From: Lentisphaerota bacterium | GTDB taxonomy: Bacteria; Verrucomicrobiota; Kiritimatiellia; RFP12; UBA1067 | Direction of reading: 5' to 3' | NCBI GenBank assembly: GCA_022839525.1 | Contig: JALHET010000086.1 | Span: 1-7,724, forward strand | DNA: 7,724 nt | Shown: positions 1 to 7,134 of the stretch, in pieces | Layout of the letters: the number at the start of each line of letters is the position of its first letter | Position numbering within the stretch: position 1 is the stretch's first letter | Position numbers and translations under genes: made by a program | Notes under the pieces: model-generated | The model's database searches: none | What the model saw: only the letters and a program-made list of their open reading frames with translations | What the model was told of the DNA's origin: nothing

Positions 1-15
1 TGATAAGGAGAAAAA

Positions 16-825
16 ATGACCCAAGGATTTCAAATCGTCGTATGCGGCAGCCTTGTGCCTGATCCGCTTCAGACACTCGAGCCTGTGACGACCCCTCAGG
101 GACCGGGCTTGAAGAACGAAACGATGTTGCCCTCCGTGCTCGACCCGTGGTCGGCGCACGCGCTGTTCGAAGCGGCCCACTTGGCGAAGCAAGTCGCGGG
201 CAGCAAGGTTTGGCTCGTGAGCCTCGGCCCCAAGGCCAAGCTCCAGCAGCTGATGATGACCGTCGCGCAGAAGGTGCCCTTCGAGCTGGTCGCGCTGGAC
301 GGCAGCGCCAGCGGGTTTACTGACGCGCACGGGGTGGCGGCGGCTCTGGCCGACGCGATCGCGGCGATTCCCGGCCTGGACAAGAGCCGCCTGCTGGTTT
401 TCGGCGGGTGCGCATCGGCCTCGCGCGACGCCGGCGTCACGATGCAGTTGGTCGGCGAGCGCCTCGGCATCCGCGACCAGTTCGTGGGCGTCGACGAGAT
501 CAAGGTGCGGGAGGACGGGGCCTTTACCGTGCTGGAGCGTATCGAGGGCGGACAGTATCTGGCCTCGGCGTGTGCGGGAGCCCCGGCGGTGCTGGCTTGG
601 GCCACGGGGAACCTGCCCGAGCCCCCCAACAATCCGCAGATCGGTATGGCCAACATGCGCGGCGTGATGCCGTCGCTGATGAAGGCCAAACCCGTCTCGG
701 CCGGTGTCGGCGGCATCGCCTATGAGAAGACCGGGATCCCGGCGCAGAAGCGGCAAACGCGTATCGTGAAAGATGCGTCTGCGGACGAAATCGCGCGCGA
801 AATCGCCGAATGGATCAAGGGGTAA
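16..825 (+). CDS. etfB: Electron transfer flavoprotein, beta subunit (divergent EtfB/FixA family)
   Basis: This 269-residue protein is predicted to be the beta subunit of a cytoplasmic electron transfer flavoprotein, which takes electrons from flavin dehydrogenases. Family features visible are the N-terminal strand FQIVVCGSLVPDP (5-17), the LDPWSAHALFEAAHLAK segment (42-58, usually NPFDEYAVEEALRLKE), VWLVSLGP (65-72), an R-x-E-G-G stretch (175-179) close to the family signature, and RGVMPSLMKAK (215-225), which matches the recognition loop that docks partner dehydrogenases. Length is near the usual 250-260. The nucleotide-binding DxGQVGP motif is degraded: D138 and G140 remain, but QVGP reads VTMQ (141-144). 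The start is well supported by AAGGAG six bases upstream. The preceding bases TGATAA could be the end of an upstream gene. etfA follows after 48 bases. I am sure of the family; the electron donor and acceptor, and whether it bifurcates electrons, are unknown. Confidence 0.88.
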   Translation: MTQGFQIVVCGSLVPDPLQTLEPVTTPQGPGLKNETMLPSVLDPWSAHALFEAAHLAKQVAGSKVWLVSLGPKAKLQQLMMTVAQKVPFELVALDGSASGFTDAHGVAAALADAIAAIPGLDKSRLLVFGGCASASRDAGVTMQLVGERLGIRDQFVGVDEIKVREDGAFTVLERIEGGQYLASACAGAPAVLAWATGNLPEPPNNPQIGMANMRGVMPSLMKAKPVSAGVGGIAYEKTGIPAQKRQTRIVKDASADEIAREIAEWIKG

Positions 826-873
826 TGCGAGAACCGGCGAATCAATTGAATCTCTCGAAAAGGAAACACACCC

Positions 874-1896
874 ATGAAAGTTTTGGCATTGTTACACACG
901 CAGGCGGACGGCTCGTTGCCCAAGGCCGCCTATGAAACCCTCACCGCCGCACGCTCGCTGGGTCAGCCCTTTGCCGTCGGCGTGCTCGGCGCGGGCGCGG
1001 CTGCGGCGGCCGACGCGGTCGCGGGCTGCGGCGCGGCCGGGTTCCTCGCCGTCGGCGACGGGGCGGTCAGCCAGCCGCGTTACGCGACCGACGCGGCGGC
1101 GGCTGCCGCGCTGATTCAGGCCGCCGGGCCGGAGCTTGTGCTGGCGCCGGGAACCTCGCGTTTCGCCCGCTGCCTTCCGGGCGTGGCGCACCGCGTGGGC
1201 GCGCAGATCGACACGCACATCGTCGCGCTCTGCGGCGAGGGCGGCGCGGTGCGTGCGCAGCGGTGGTTTTACCGGCAGCGCATCCTCGGCTCGTTCAGCC
1301 GCGCGGCGCGGCCCTGGATGCTGCTGCTGGACGGCGGCGCGCAGCCGGCGTGGCAGGGCGCGGCGGGTGAGGCGCATGCCCGGAATGTGGCGGTGGCCTT
1401 CGCGGCGGAGGATCAGCGCACGTCGGTCACGGGTGTCCAGGCCCCGGCGGCGGACGCGCAAACCATCCGGCCGGATGCGGCGCTGCTGTTTGTGGCGGGC
1501 GCGGGCTGGACCAAGAAGCAGAAGGACGGGCAGGCGCACATCGGCGAGGCCGGCGCGCTGATCCAAACGTTCCTGAGCAAAACCCAGGCGTCGCTCGGCA
1601 GCAGCAAGTCGCTGGTGGACATCCAGAGCGAGGGTCAGGAAACGCTGAGTTTCATGTCGCACATGAACCAGGTGGGGCAGACGGGTTCCACGCCGCGCCA
1701 CCCCAAGGGGCTTGCCACCTGTTGCCACGGCGAAGAGCCTCACGCGGTGGGCTGGCGTTTCATCAACGAGCGGCGGGCGGTCAACCTCGACCCCAACTGC
1801 GGCTGGGCGCAAGGCAAGGCGGACGTGCTCTACGTGGCCGACGCCTTCGAGGTGATGGCCAAGGTCAACGCGCTGCTGGAAGCCGGCGGCCAGTAG
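874..1896 (+). CDS. etfA: Electron transfer flavoprotein, alpha subunit (divergent EtfA/FixB family)
   Basis: This 340-residue alpha subunit should pair with EtfB and carry the FAD that shuttles electrons. The N-terminal half (1-195) is the variable Rossmann-like domain; the C-terminal half (about 200-335) is the FAD domain, with LGSSKSLVD (241-249), QVGQTG (266-271) and INERRAVNLDP (297-307) followed by a VADAFEV helix (321-327). Aligned by eye to remembered human ETFA, Ser244, Thr270, His290, Asn304 and Asp323 fall on flavin contacts S248, T266, H286, N300 and D318. Two features are odd. The GISGAIQH segment reads CCHGEEPH (283-290) with no gap, and the usual Gly-Arg-Gly position has Gly211. 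There are also about eight extra residues before QVGQTG. The start has AAAAGGAAA about nine bases upstream. FAD binding is likely but altered. The family call is firm; the Cys-Cys-His role is unknown. Confidence 0.87.
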   Translation: MKVLALLHTQADGSLPKAAYETLTAARSLGQPFAVGVLGAGAAAAADAVAGCGAAGFLAVGDGAVSQPRYATDAAAAAALIQAAGPELVLAPGTSRFARCLPGVAHRVGAQIDTHIVALCGEGGAVRAQRWFYRQRILGSFSRAARPWMLLLDGGAQPAWQGAAGEAHARNVAVAFAAEDQRTSVTGVQAPAADAQTIRPDAALLFVAGAGWTKKQKDGQAHIGEAGALIQTFLSKTQASLGSSKSLVDIQSEGQETLSFMSHMNQVGQTGSTPRHPKGLATCCHGEEPHAVGWRFINERRAVNLDPNCGWAQGKADVLYVADAFEVMAKVNALLEAGGQ

Positions 1897-1914
1897 TCTG
1901 CACAAGTTAAACGG

Positions 1915-1931
1915 GCGGATGTCCTGTCCGC
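1915..1931 (+). terminator. Small GC hairpin after etfA, weak terminator candidate
   Basis: GCGGA (1915-1919) pairs perfectly with TCCGC (1927-1931) across a 7-base loop, 18 bases after the etfA stop. No T-run follows, so it is not a classical intrinsic terminator. It may act together with the much stronger hairpin just downstream. Confidence 0.25.
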
Positions 1932-1942
1932 GAATTGAGAGT

Positions 1943-2002
1943 TGAGAGTTGGACGTTGAACGTTGAGAATTCAAACGCTCAACGTTCAGCGTTCAACTTT
2001 CA
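1943..2002 (+). repeat. 25-bp inverted repeat forming a strong hairpin between etfA and the MATE gene
   Basis: Bases 1943-1967 pair with 1978-2002 around a 10-base loop (1968-1977). All 25 positions pair as RNA: 22 are Watson-Crick and three are G-U (1946/1999, 1952/1993, 1956/1989). The arms are built from repeats of a short unit of the type GTTGAACGTTGAG. The composition (A+T-rich, few codon-like features) is unlike the flanking genes, and the repeat ends 11 bases before the ribosome binding site of the next gene. It resembles the REP-like intergenic palindromes that some PVC bacteria carry in many copies; copy number cannot be judged from one window. It may stabilise or end the etfBA transcript. 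Confidence 0.8.
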
Positions 2003-2027
2003 CGTTATAGGGGGAGGAGTTTTGCGT

Positions 2028-3452
2028 GTGAAGGTTCCGGGGGGCAGCGCGGGTGTCGTGCCGGGCGGGTATCGCGAAATGTGGCGTATCGCCGCGCCGC
2101 TGATCCTCAGCATGGGGTCGTACACCATCATGCAGTTCTGCGACCGCGTGTTCCTGTCACGCTACAGCAGCGTGGCCATCCAGGCCGCGTTGCCCGCAGG
2201 CGTTTTGGCGCACACGCTGATCTGTTTCTTCCAGGCGGTGACGGGGTATGCGGGCACCTTCACCGCGCACTATCACGGCGCGAAGGATCCCGCCCAGTGC
2301 GTGCGTGCCACCGTGCAGGGGCTCTGGCTGGCGCTCGCCTCGTGGCCGCTGATCCTGCTCCAGATCCCGCTGGGGATATGGCTCATGAGGCTCAGCGGCC
2401 ATGCGCCCGACGTGCTGGCTGCGGAGAAAACCTACTTTCTGATCCTCATGGCGGGAGGCGTCACGGTGCCGCTGAACTCGGCGATCGGCGGGTATTTCAT
2501 GGGGATCGGGCGCACCATGGTCAACATGGCTGCCAACGCGCTGGGGTGTTCGCTGAACGTCGTCCTGAACTACGCGATGATTTTCGGTCACTGGGGCTGT
2601 CCTGAGATGGGCATCGAGGGCGCGGCCTACGCCACGCTTATCTCCGGCGCCATCACCTGCCTCATCCAACTCGCCCTTTTTAGCAGGGAGCGTCCCGTAA
2701 GGCTCATCGGATTCCCGGCGGTTTTGAAACCTGACGGCGCGCTGTTGCGCCGCATCGTCCGGTTCGGCACGCCGTCGGGGCTCCAGTTGCTGATGGATGT
2801 CGGCTCGTTCGCGGCGTTCATCATGTTGACCGGGCGCATGGGAGAAGTCGCCCTCGCCGCGAGCAACATCGCCTTTAGCATCAACAACCTCGCCTTTGCG
2901 CCGCTGCTCGGTTTCGGCCTTGCGGCCTCGACCCTTGTGGGGCAGCATCAGGGCGCGTGCCATCCTGAGGCCGCGGAGCGGGCCGGGTACACCGGCCTCA
3001 AGATGGGCCTGGTCTACATGTGCGTGATCGGTTTCACGTTTGTCCTGTTTCCAAAAGGCTATTTCGAGCTGTTCCGCCCCAAGGACGCCGGTTTTTCGGC
3101 GGAGGAACTGCTGGCCTTGGGGCGCACGATGCTCTTGCTGATGACCGTCTGGGGTCTGCTCGACACGGTTTCCATCGTGCTCAGCGGTGCGCTGAAGGGC
3201 GCGGGCGACACCCGTTTCGTGATGGTCTACATGGTGGTCGGCAGTTGGCTGGTGCTTGTGCCCGGCGCGCTTGTGCTGTTGCGTCTCGGGTCGGGGATCC
3301 TCGGCCTGTGGGCCTGGCTCGCGGTTTACATCTGCGTGCTCGCGCTCGGTTTCTGGTGGCGGTGGCGGCAGGGGCGCTGGAAGAATATCCGCGTCATCGA
3401 AGTCCGCAAAGGGCTGGAGTATATCCCGCCCGTCACGGACGAGATTCACTGA
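2028..3452 (+). CDS. MATE family efflux transporter
   Basis: This is a predicted inner-membrane antiporter of the MATE family, which exports drugs or metabolites in exchange for Na+ or H+. The 474-residue protein is largely hydrophobic, with about a dozen membrane spans in two related halves, as expected for the usual 450-470 residues. Typical sequences are PLILSMGSYTIMQFCDRVFL in the first span, GYFMGIGRT in the first half, and LSGALKGAGDTRF in the second half. I choose GTG 2028 because GGAGGAG (2013-2019) lies eight bases upstream; the in-frame TTG at 2022 sits too close to it, and a further upstream TTG (1935) would force translation through the 25-bp inverted repeat. ATG 2079 is possible but would cut into the first conserved segment. 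The stop overlaps the convergent lipoprotein gene by seven bases. The substrate cannot be inferred. Functional linkage to etfBA is not evident. Confidence 0.9.
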   Translation: MKVPGGSAGVVPGGYREMWRIAAPLILSMGSYTIMQFCDRVFLSRYSSVAIQAALPAGVLAHTLICFFQAVTGYAGTFTAHYHGAKDPAQCVRATVQGLWLALASWPLILLQIPLGIWLMRLSGHAPDVLAAEKTYFLILMAGGVTVPLNSAIGGYFMGIGRTMVNMAANALGCSLNVVLNYAMIFGHWGCPEMGIEGAAYATLISGAITCLIQLALFSRERPVRLIGFPAVLKPDGALLRRIVRFGTPSGLQLLMDVGSFAAFIMLTGRMGEVALAASNIAFSINNLAFAPLLGFGLAASTLVGQHQGACHPEAAERAGYTGLKMGLVYMCVIGFTFVLFPKGYFELFRPKDAGFSAEELLALGRTMLLLMTVWGLLDTVSIVLSGALKGAGDTRFVMVYMVVGSWLVLVPGALVLLRLGSGILGLWAWLAVYICVLALGFWWRWRQGRWKNIRVIEVRKGLEYIPPVTDEIH

Positions 3453-4087
3453 GGCGGCTGTTCCGCTTTGGGCAAGGGGGCGGCGGCGAGTGCGCGGGTC
3501 AAGGCATCGAGGGTCTGAGTGAGCGCCGTGCCGAACGCTTGTGAAGCGGCGGATGGCGCGGCGGGGTCGAAGGGTACCCGCGCGCTTTTCTCAGCGGTGA
3601 AGAGAACCGTGAACTCGGGCGACCTTTCGTTCAGGACCAGAAGCCGCACGGTCACCACGGCGGCGGGCTCCCCGTCCGCGTAATCGAGGTAAAGCTCGCT
3701 GACCACGCCTTCGATGCTCATGGGCGCGAGCGTGCCGCTGGACGCATCGTACACGGCGCGGAAAAGGCGTGACGCTTCCAGATAGCGCGACGCCTGCACG
3801 CGGATCAGCTCCTGCGGCTGCACCAGCCACCCGTTGTAGAAATCGGCGGCGAACTCCCCGCCCGCGCGGCGCACGATGAAGGTGCGCGCATCGTACGGCG
3901 GCAGGGCGCGGAAGGGCCGGATTTTGACGGCGGCAAAACCCGGCGCGGGATGGACCGGCTGCGCGGCTGCCGCGACGGGCACAAACGTCCGTTTCTGGGC
4001 CGCCGCCTGTTGGTGGGCGCCTTTGCCTGCGAAGCAGCCGGCCAAAAGAAGTGCCGTTACCGGAATCAGACACAGTTTCGTATTCAT
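3446..4087 (-). CDS. ABC-type transport auxiliary lipoprotein (PqiC-like), last gene of the mla operon
   Basis: This 213-residue protein has a short lipoprotein signal peptide with lipobox LLAGC (14-18), so Cys18 should be lipidated after export. The mature part fits the ABC_trans_aux family: VKIRPFRALPPYDARTF (54-70), a 'YNGWLVQP' segment (84-91) like the family's Y-x-x-W-x-x-P, and a helix LIRVQASRYLEASRLF (94-109). It is probably held at the outer membrane, where relatives such as PqiC cap the periplasmic MCE protein. The start is ATG 4087, with AAGGA about seven bases upstream; a TTG at 4105 in the same frame has no such support. It follows mlaD by 27 bases and is surely co-transcribed. 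The Pro/Gln-rich tail ends inside the last codons of the opposing MATE gene. Family confidence is good although the sequence is divergent. Confidence 0.82.
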   Translation of the reverse strand: MNTKLCLIPVTALLLAGCFAGKGAHQQAAAQKRTFVPVAAAAQPVHPAPGFAAVKIRPFRALPPYDARTFIVRRAGGEFAADFYNGWLVQPQELIRVQASRYLEASRLFRAVYDASSGTLAPMSIEGVVSELYLDYADGEPAAVVTVRLLVLNERSPEFTVLFTAEKSARVPFDPAAPSAASQAFGTALTQTLDALTRALAAAPLPKAEQPPQ

Positions 4088-4114
4088 CGCGGAGTCCTTG
4101 TTCAAGCGTGGAGG

Positions 4115-5227
4115 TTAGGGGGTTTTCGTTTCGGGAAGCGGGGCGGGCGGCTGGCCAAAGAGCAGCACAGAGGGGTTGGCGCTCAGGTCGTTGACGATCC
4201 GCTCCAAACCGCTGGAGGCGCTGCGCAGATTCTGCAGAAGGTCGGCCAGCGAATCCTGCTGCGAGGCCGTGGTGCGGTTCAGGGTCTGCGCGGTTTGTGT
4301 GAGCGAGGACATCGTCTGGTCGATGCGCCCGCCGTTGTTGGTCACAAGGCTGGTGAACGTTTCCACGAGCGTGTTCGCGCGCGCGGTCAGCGTTCTGAGG
4401 GACTGTGCGAGCGGCTGGATCTGGGCCTCGATCCCTTCGGCCGACCGGCGCGCGCTATCGACCGTGGCGGCAAGGCCGGCCGGCAGTTTTTCGATCTCGG
4501 GCGACTCGATCAGTTTTTTGACCGACTGGTTGGTGGCCCGCAGTTCGGTCAACAGCGCGGTCGCTTCCGCGTTGAGTGCGGCGATATCCGTGGAAACGAG
4601 TTTTTCCTGCACCAGGTAGAGCGTGGCGAGCAACTCGTCGCCGAGCGCGGGGATGTCGACCTCGCTCAGTTTGACGAACACGTCGTCCACCGCTTTTTTC
4701 AGGGTGGTCATCATGCTGGTGGAGGAGGGGATATAAGGGTGGTGGGGGTGCCAGTCTTTCTTCGGAGGCTTAGCCGGTTCGGCGTCGGAGCGGAAGTAGT
4801 CCAGTTCGAGGAAGGCGAGTCCCGTTACGCCCGACATGGCAAGTTTGACGCGCAGGCCCTGCGCCACGAGGCGGTTCAGGACGGTTTGGGGATTTTGCGC
4901 GCCAATCAGGCCGAACCGTTCCGGATCCAGCGCCATCACCACGAGGACTTGGCGGGCGCTGTTCTGGGTTAGGGTTTCGGCGGAGGCTCTCCCGTATTCA
5001 CTGTACACGAACCCGATCCGCTTGACCTCGCCGACCGGCACGCCGCGGTATTTCACAGGCGAGCCGATATCCAGGCCCGTGACGGATTCGGCGAAGTAGG
5101 TTTCGGCCAGAACCACTTTTTTGTTGAACGTGCGCGCGCCGGCGATGCCGATGACCAGCAGCATCAGTGCGATGCCGGCCAAGACGAAAAAGCCGATTTT
5201 CGCATAGTTGGCTTTGTTCTCATTCAT
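4115..5227 (-). CDS. mlaD: MlaD family protein (MCE domain), periplasmic lipid-binding subunit
   Basis: This 370-residue protein is the MCE-domain substrate-binding subunit of a phospholipid ABC transporter. A single N-terminal membrane anchor (about 11-29) follows MNENKANYAKIG, and the MCE domain spans about 36-147, with the family's GLDIGSPVKYRGVPVGEVKRIGF core (51-73, key residues G55, V58, G62, V65, G66, V68) and LRVKLAMSGVTGLAFLELDY near its end. A long helical, probably coiled-coil region runs from about 170 to 350 and ends with ANPSVLLFGQPP (350-361), close to the PSxLLFGKPP ending common in proteins with such tails. E. coli MlaD is only about 180 residues, so this protein is closer to the longer MCE-tail type that may span part of the periplasm. 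ATG overlaps the mlaF stop as ATGA, with AAGGAA upstream, implying translational coupling. The family is certain; the substrate is inferred. Confidence 0.92.
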   Translation of the reverse strand: MNENKANYAKIGFFVLAGIALMLLVIGIAGARTFNKKVVLAETYFAESVTGLDIGSPVKYRGVPVGEVKRIGFVYSEYGRASAETLTQNSARQVLVVMALDPERFGLIGAQNPQTVLNRLVAQGLRVKLAMSGVTGLAFLELDYFRSDAEPAKPPKKDWHPHHPYIPSSTSMMTTLKKAVDDVFVKLSEVDIPALGDELLATLYLVQEKLVSTDIAALNAEATALLTELRATNQSVKKLIESPEIEKLPAGLAATVDSARRSAEGIEAQIQPLAQSLRTLTARANTLVETFTSLVTNNGGRIDQTMSSLTQTAQTLNRTTASQQDSLADLLQNLRSASSGLERIVNDLSANPSVLLFGQPPAPLPETKTP

Positions 5228-6042
5228 AAGCGTTCCTTCGGTGAAACAGGGTTCGGGCAGAGCGGGGACGCGGGGTGTTGGGGAGCGGAAAGGGTCTCGG
5301 GCTCGCGGTTGAAAAAGGCCCGCACGGTCGCGTTGGGAGGGCAGTCACGCAGGCGGGCGGGGTCGCCCTCCGCGATCAGGCTCCGCGCCTGCTTGTCCAG
5401 CATGATGCAGCGGTCGGCGACTGCGAAAATGCTGGCCAGTTCGTGGGTGACCATCACGACCGTGACGCCCTGCGTGTCGCGCAGGCGCAGGATCAGGCGG
5501 TCAAGCCCCGCCGAGGTCACGGGATCGAGCCCGGCGGAGGGCTCGTCCAAAAACAGGATGGCGGGGTCGAGCGCCATGGCTCGCGCGATCGCGGCGCGTT
5601 TCTTCATGCCGCCGCTGAGGTCGGCGGGGAAATAGGAGGCGAACGCTTTGAGGCCGACCTGTTCCAGCTTCATTTCGGCCACCAGATAACGGGCTTCGCG
5701 CGGCAAGTCGGTGAAGGCTTCCAGCGGCAGGCAGACGTTTTCCAGCAGGGTCATTGAACCGAAAAGCGCGCCGCTCTGGTAGGTGACCCCGAACCGGCGC
5801 ATGGCGCGTTCGCGCTCCGCCGGAGTCCCGCCGAAAATGCGGTCGCCCATGATGCGGATTTCGCCTTTGAGCGGCGGGTTCAGGCCGATCATGTGTTTGA
5901 GAAGCGTGCTCTTGCCGCAGCCGGAACCGCCGAGGATCACGAAGACCTCCCCTTTGCGTACCGTGAACGAGACGGCCTCAAGCACCGGCGAATCATAACC
6001 GGCGTCCACGTTTTCAACCGCAATGACCGTGTCTTCAGGCAT
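5224..6042 (-). CDS. mlaF: MlaF-type ABC transporter ATP-binding protein
   Basis: This 272-residue cytoplasmic ATPase powers the lipid transporter. All catalytic motifs are intact: Walker A GGSGCGKST (38-46), Q-loop Gln89 in YQSGALFGSMT, signature LSGGMKKR (142-149), Walker B ILFLDE (162-167) with catalytic Glu167, D-loop SAGLD (169-173), and the switch His200 in VTHE. The 'YQSGALFGSMTLLENV' and 'LSGGMKKR' wording is characteristic of the MlaF/Ttg2A/Mkl subfamily. A tail of roughly 25 residues rich in Pro and Ser (from about 247) extends past the conserved domain and looks dispensable. It starts three bases after the mlaE stop, with no strong ribosome binding site visible, so coupling to mlaE translation is likely. 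Its stop overlaps the mlaD start. The call is firm. Confidence 0.95.
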   Translation of the reverse strand: MPEDTVIAVENVDAGYDSPVLEAVSFTVRKGEVFVILGGSGCGKSTLLKHMIGLNPPLKGEIRIMGDRIFGGTPAERERAMRRFGVTYQSGALFGSMTLLENVCLPLEAFTDLPREARYLVAEMKLEQVGLKAFASYFPADLSGGMKKRAAIARAMALDPAILFLDEPSAGLDPVTSAGLDRLILRLRDTQGVTVVMVTHELASIFAVADRCIMLDKQARSLIAEGDPARLRDCPPNATVRAFFNREPETLSAPQHPASPLCPNPVSPKERL

Positions 6043-6045
6043 GGA

Positions 6046-7134
6046 TCAGATTCCGAGGATAAAGGACAGGACGGCGAAAATGCCGTCGGTAACAGTGATC
6101 AGGACTAAACTGCCCACTACGGCGGCGGTCGCCGCGCGGCCCACCCCATCCGCCGTGCGGCTGGTGTGGAGGCCGTGCGAACACCCCACAAGCCCCACGA
6201 GCAGGCCGAAAACCAACGCTTTGATCAGGCCGAAGAAGATGTTGCTCAAGCTGGAGGAGGCGATCACATGCTGCCAATAGGTGACGGCGGGCACACCGAT
6301 CGGCACCAGCACGAGAACCCCGCCGAGCAGGCCCGCAAGGATGGCAAAGATGCTCAGGATGGGCATCACCAGCGTGGCGGCGATTATGCGCGGCAGCGTC
6401 AGAAACGTGATGGGCGGCAGGTCGAACGTCGTGAGCGCGTCGATCTCCTCGTTCATTTTCATGGTGCCGATCTCGGCGGCGAAAGCCGACCCCGACCGTC
6501 CCGCCAGAATGATCGCCGTGATCAGCGGGCCCAACTCGCGGAAGAGGCCGATCGCGATCAGGTCCGCGACATAGACCTCCACGCCGAACTGGCGGAAGGA
6601 GGTGGCGGACATGAAGGCGAGGATGAGGCCGAGCAGAAAACCGATCAGCAGGACGATGGGCAGCGCGTCAATGCCCGCGCGCTCGAAATGCAGCATCGTG
6701 TCCCGCAGCCGGAGCCGTCCCGGACGCACCAGCAGGGAAAACGCGGAGACTGCCGTCTCGCCCAAGAACGCCAGTTGGTCGCACACGTCGTTATAAATGT
6801 GGACGACGGCTTGTCCAAGCTGCTCGCAGGTATGCGTGTTGCGTGTGGGATTGATGGTAGACGGGTCTTCGGTGAAACGCGCAACGTCGAAAAGCCCAAG
6901 CGTGCGGGTCACGAACCTGTTTGGATCTTGGCACGAGACCGCAAAACCCTGTTGGGCGGAACGCCGGTAAAGTTCGACAATCAGCGCCTCTCCGGCACCG
7001 TCGCAAACGGTCACGGGACGGGCGTCGAGCGTCAGGGTGTCGCCCGCGCCCAAACGCGCGACATCAGGCATAACCTGCCGCCAAAACGCCGCCACATGTT
7101 CGGCAGAACAGGTCTCTGGAAGAGAGAGCGTCAT
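6046..7134 (-). CDS. mlaE: MlaE-type lipid ABC permease with N-terminal STAS-like domain
   Basis: This is the inner-membrane permease of the MCE lipid transporter, about 362 residues from ATG 7134. Residues about 1-82 resemble a STAS domain, ending with a VCDGAGEALIVEL stretch of the DSAG-LLxL type; in E. coli this role belongs to a separate protein, MlaB. The rest is the MlaE permease (about 110-362) with five or so hydrophobic segments, the family hallmark ILAGRSGSAFAAEIGTMKM followed by NEEIDAL, and the C-terminal GCSHGL...ADGVGRAATAAVVGSL region. The start is uncertain: neither ATG 7134 nor GTG 7158, eight codons upstream, has a Shine-Dalgarno; I prefer ATG because the eight extra residues are A/T-coded and lie outside the domain. 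It is first in a four-gene operon. The fused STAS domain probably controls permease assembly or ATPase coupling. Confidence 0.92.
   Translation of the reverse strand: MTLSLPETCSAEHVAAFWRQVMPDVARLGAGDTLTLDARPVTVCDGAGEALIVELYRRSAQQGFAVSCQDPNRFVTRTLGLFDVARFTEDPSTINPTRNTHTCEQLGQAVVHIYNDVCDQLAFLGETAVSAFSLLVRPGRLRLRDTMLHFERAGIDALPIVLLIGFLLGLILAFMSATSFRQFGVEVYVADLIAIGLFRELGPLITAIILAGRSGSAFAAEIGTMKMNEEIDALTTFDLPPITFLTLPRIIAATLVMPILSIFAILAGLLGGVLVLVPIGVPAVTYWQHVIASSSLSNIFFGLIKALVFGLLVGLVGCSHGLHTSRTADGVGRAATAAVVGSLVLITVTDGIFAVLSFILGI

Noticed and set aside
892..1974. 360-codon open frame on the minus strand opposite etfA
   Set aside because: High GC gives long antisense frames. The product is rich in Arg, Gly and Ala with no family features, while the plus-strand frame encodes a clear EtfA.
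1935..2027. TTG 1935 as the start of the MATE gene
   Set aside because: It has no SD and would translate the inverted repeat. GTG 2028 has GGAGGAG at ideal distance.
2157..3449. 430-codon minus-strand frame opposite the MATE gene
   Set aside because: It is a hydrophilic, His/Arg/Asp-rich shadow of a membrane protein. The MATE frame has the SD and family motifs.
4088..4105. TTG 4105 as the lipoprotein start
   Set aside because: ATG 4087 has AAGGA at the right distance and gives a normal-length lipoprotein signal peptide.
3950..4972. 340-codon plus-strand frame over the lipoprotein and mlaD genes
   Set aside because: It crosses two well-identified genes and reads as Gly/Arg-rich low-complexity sequence without a domain.
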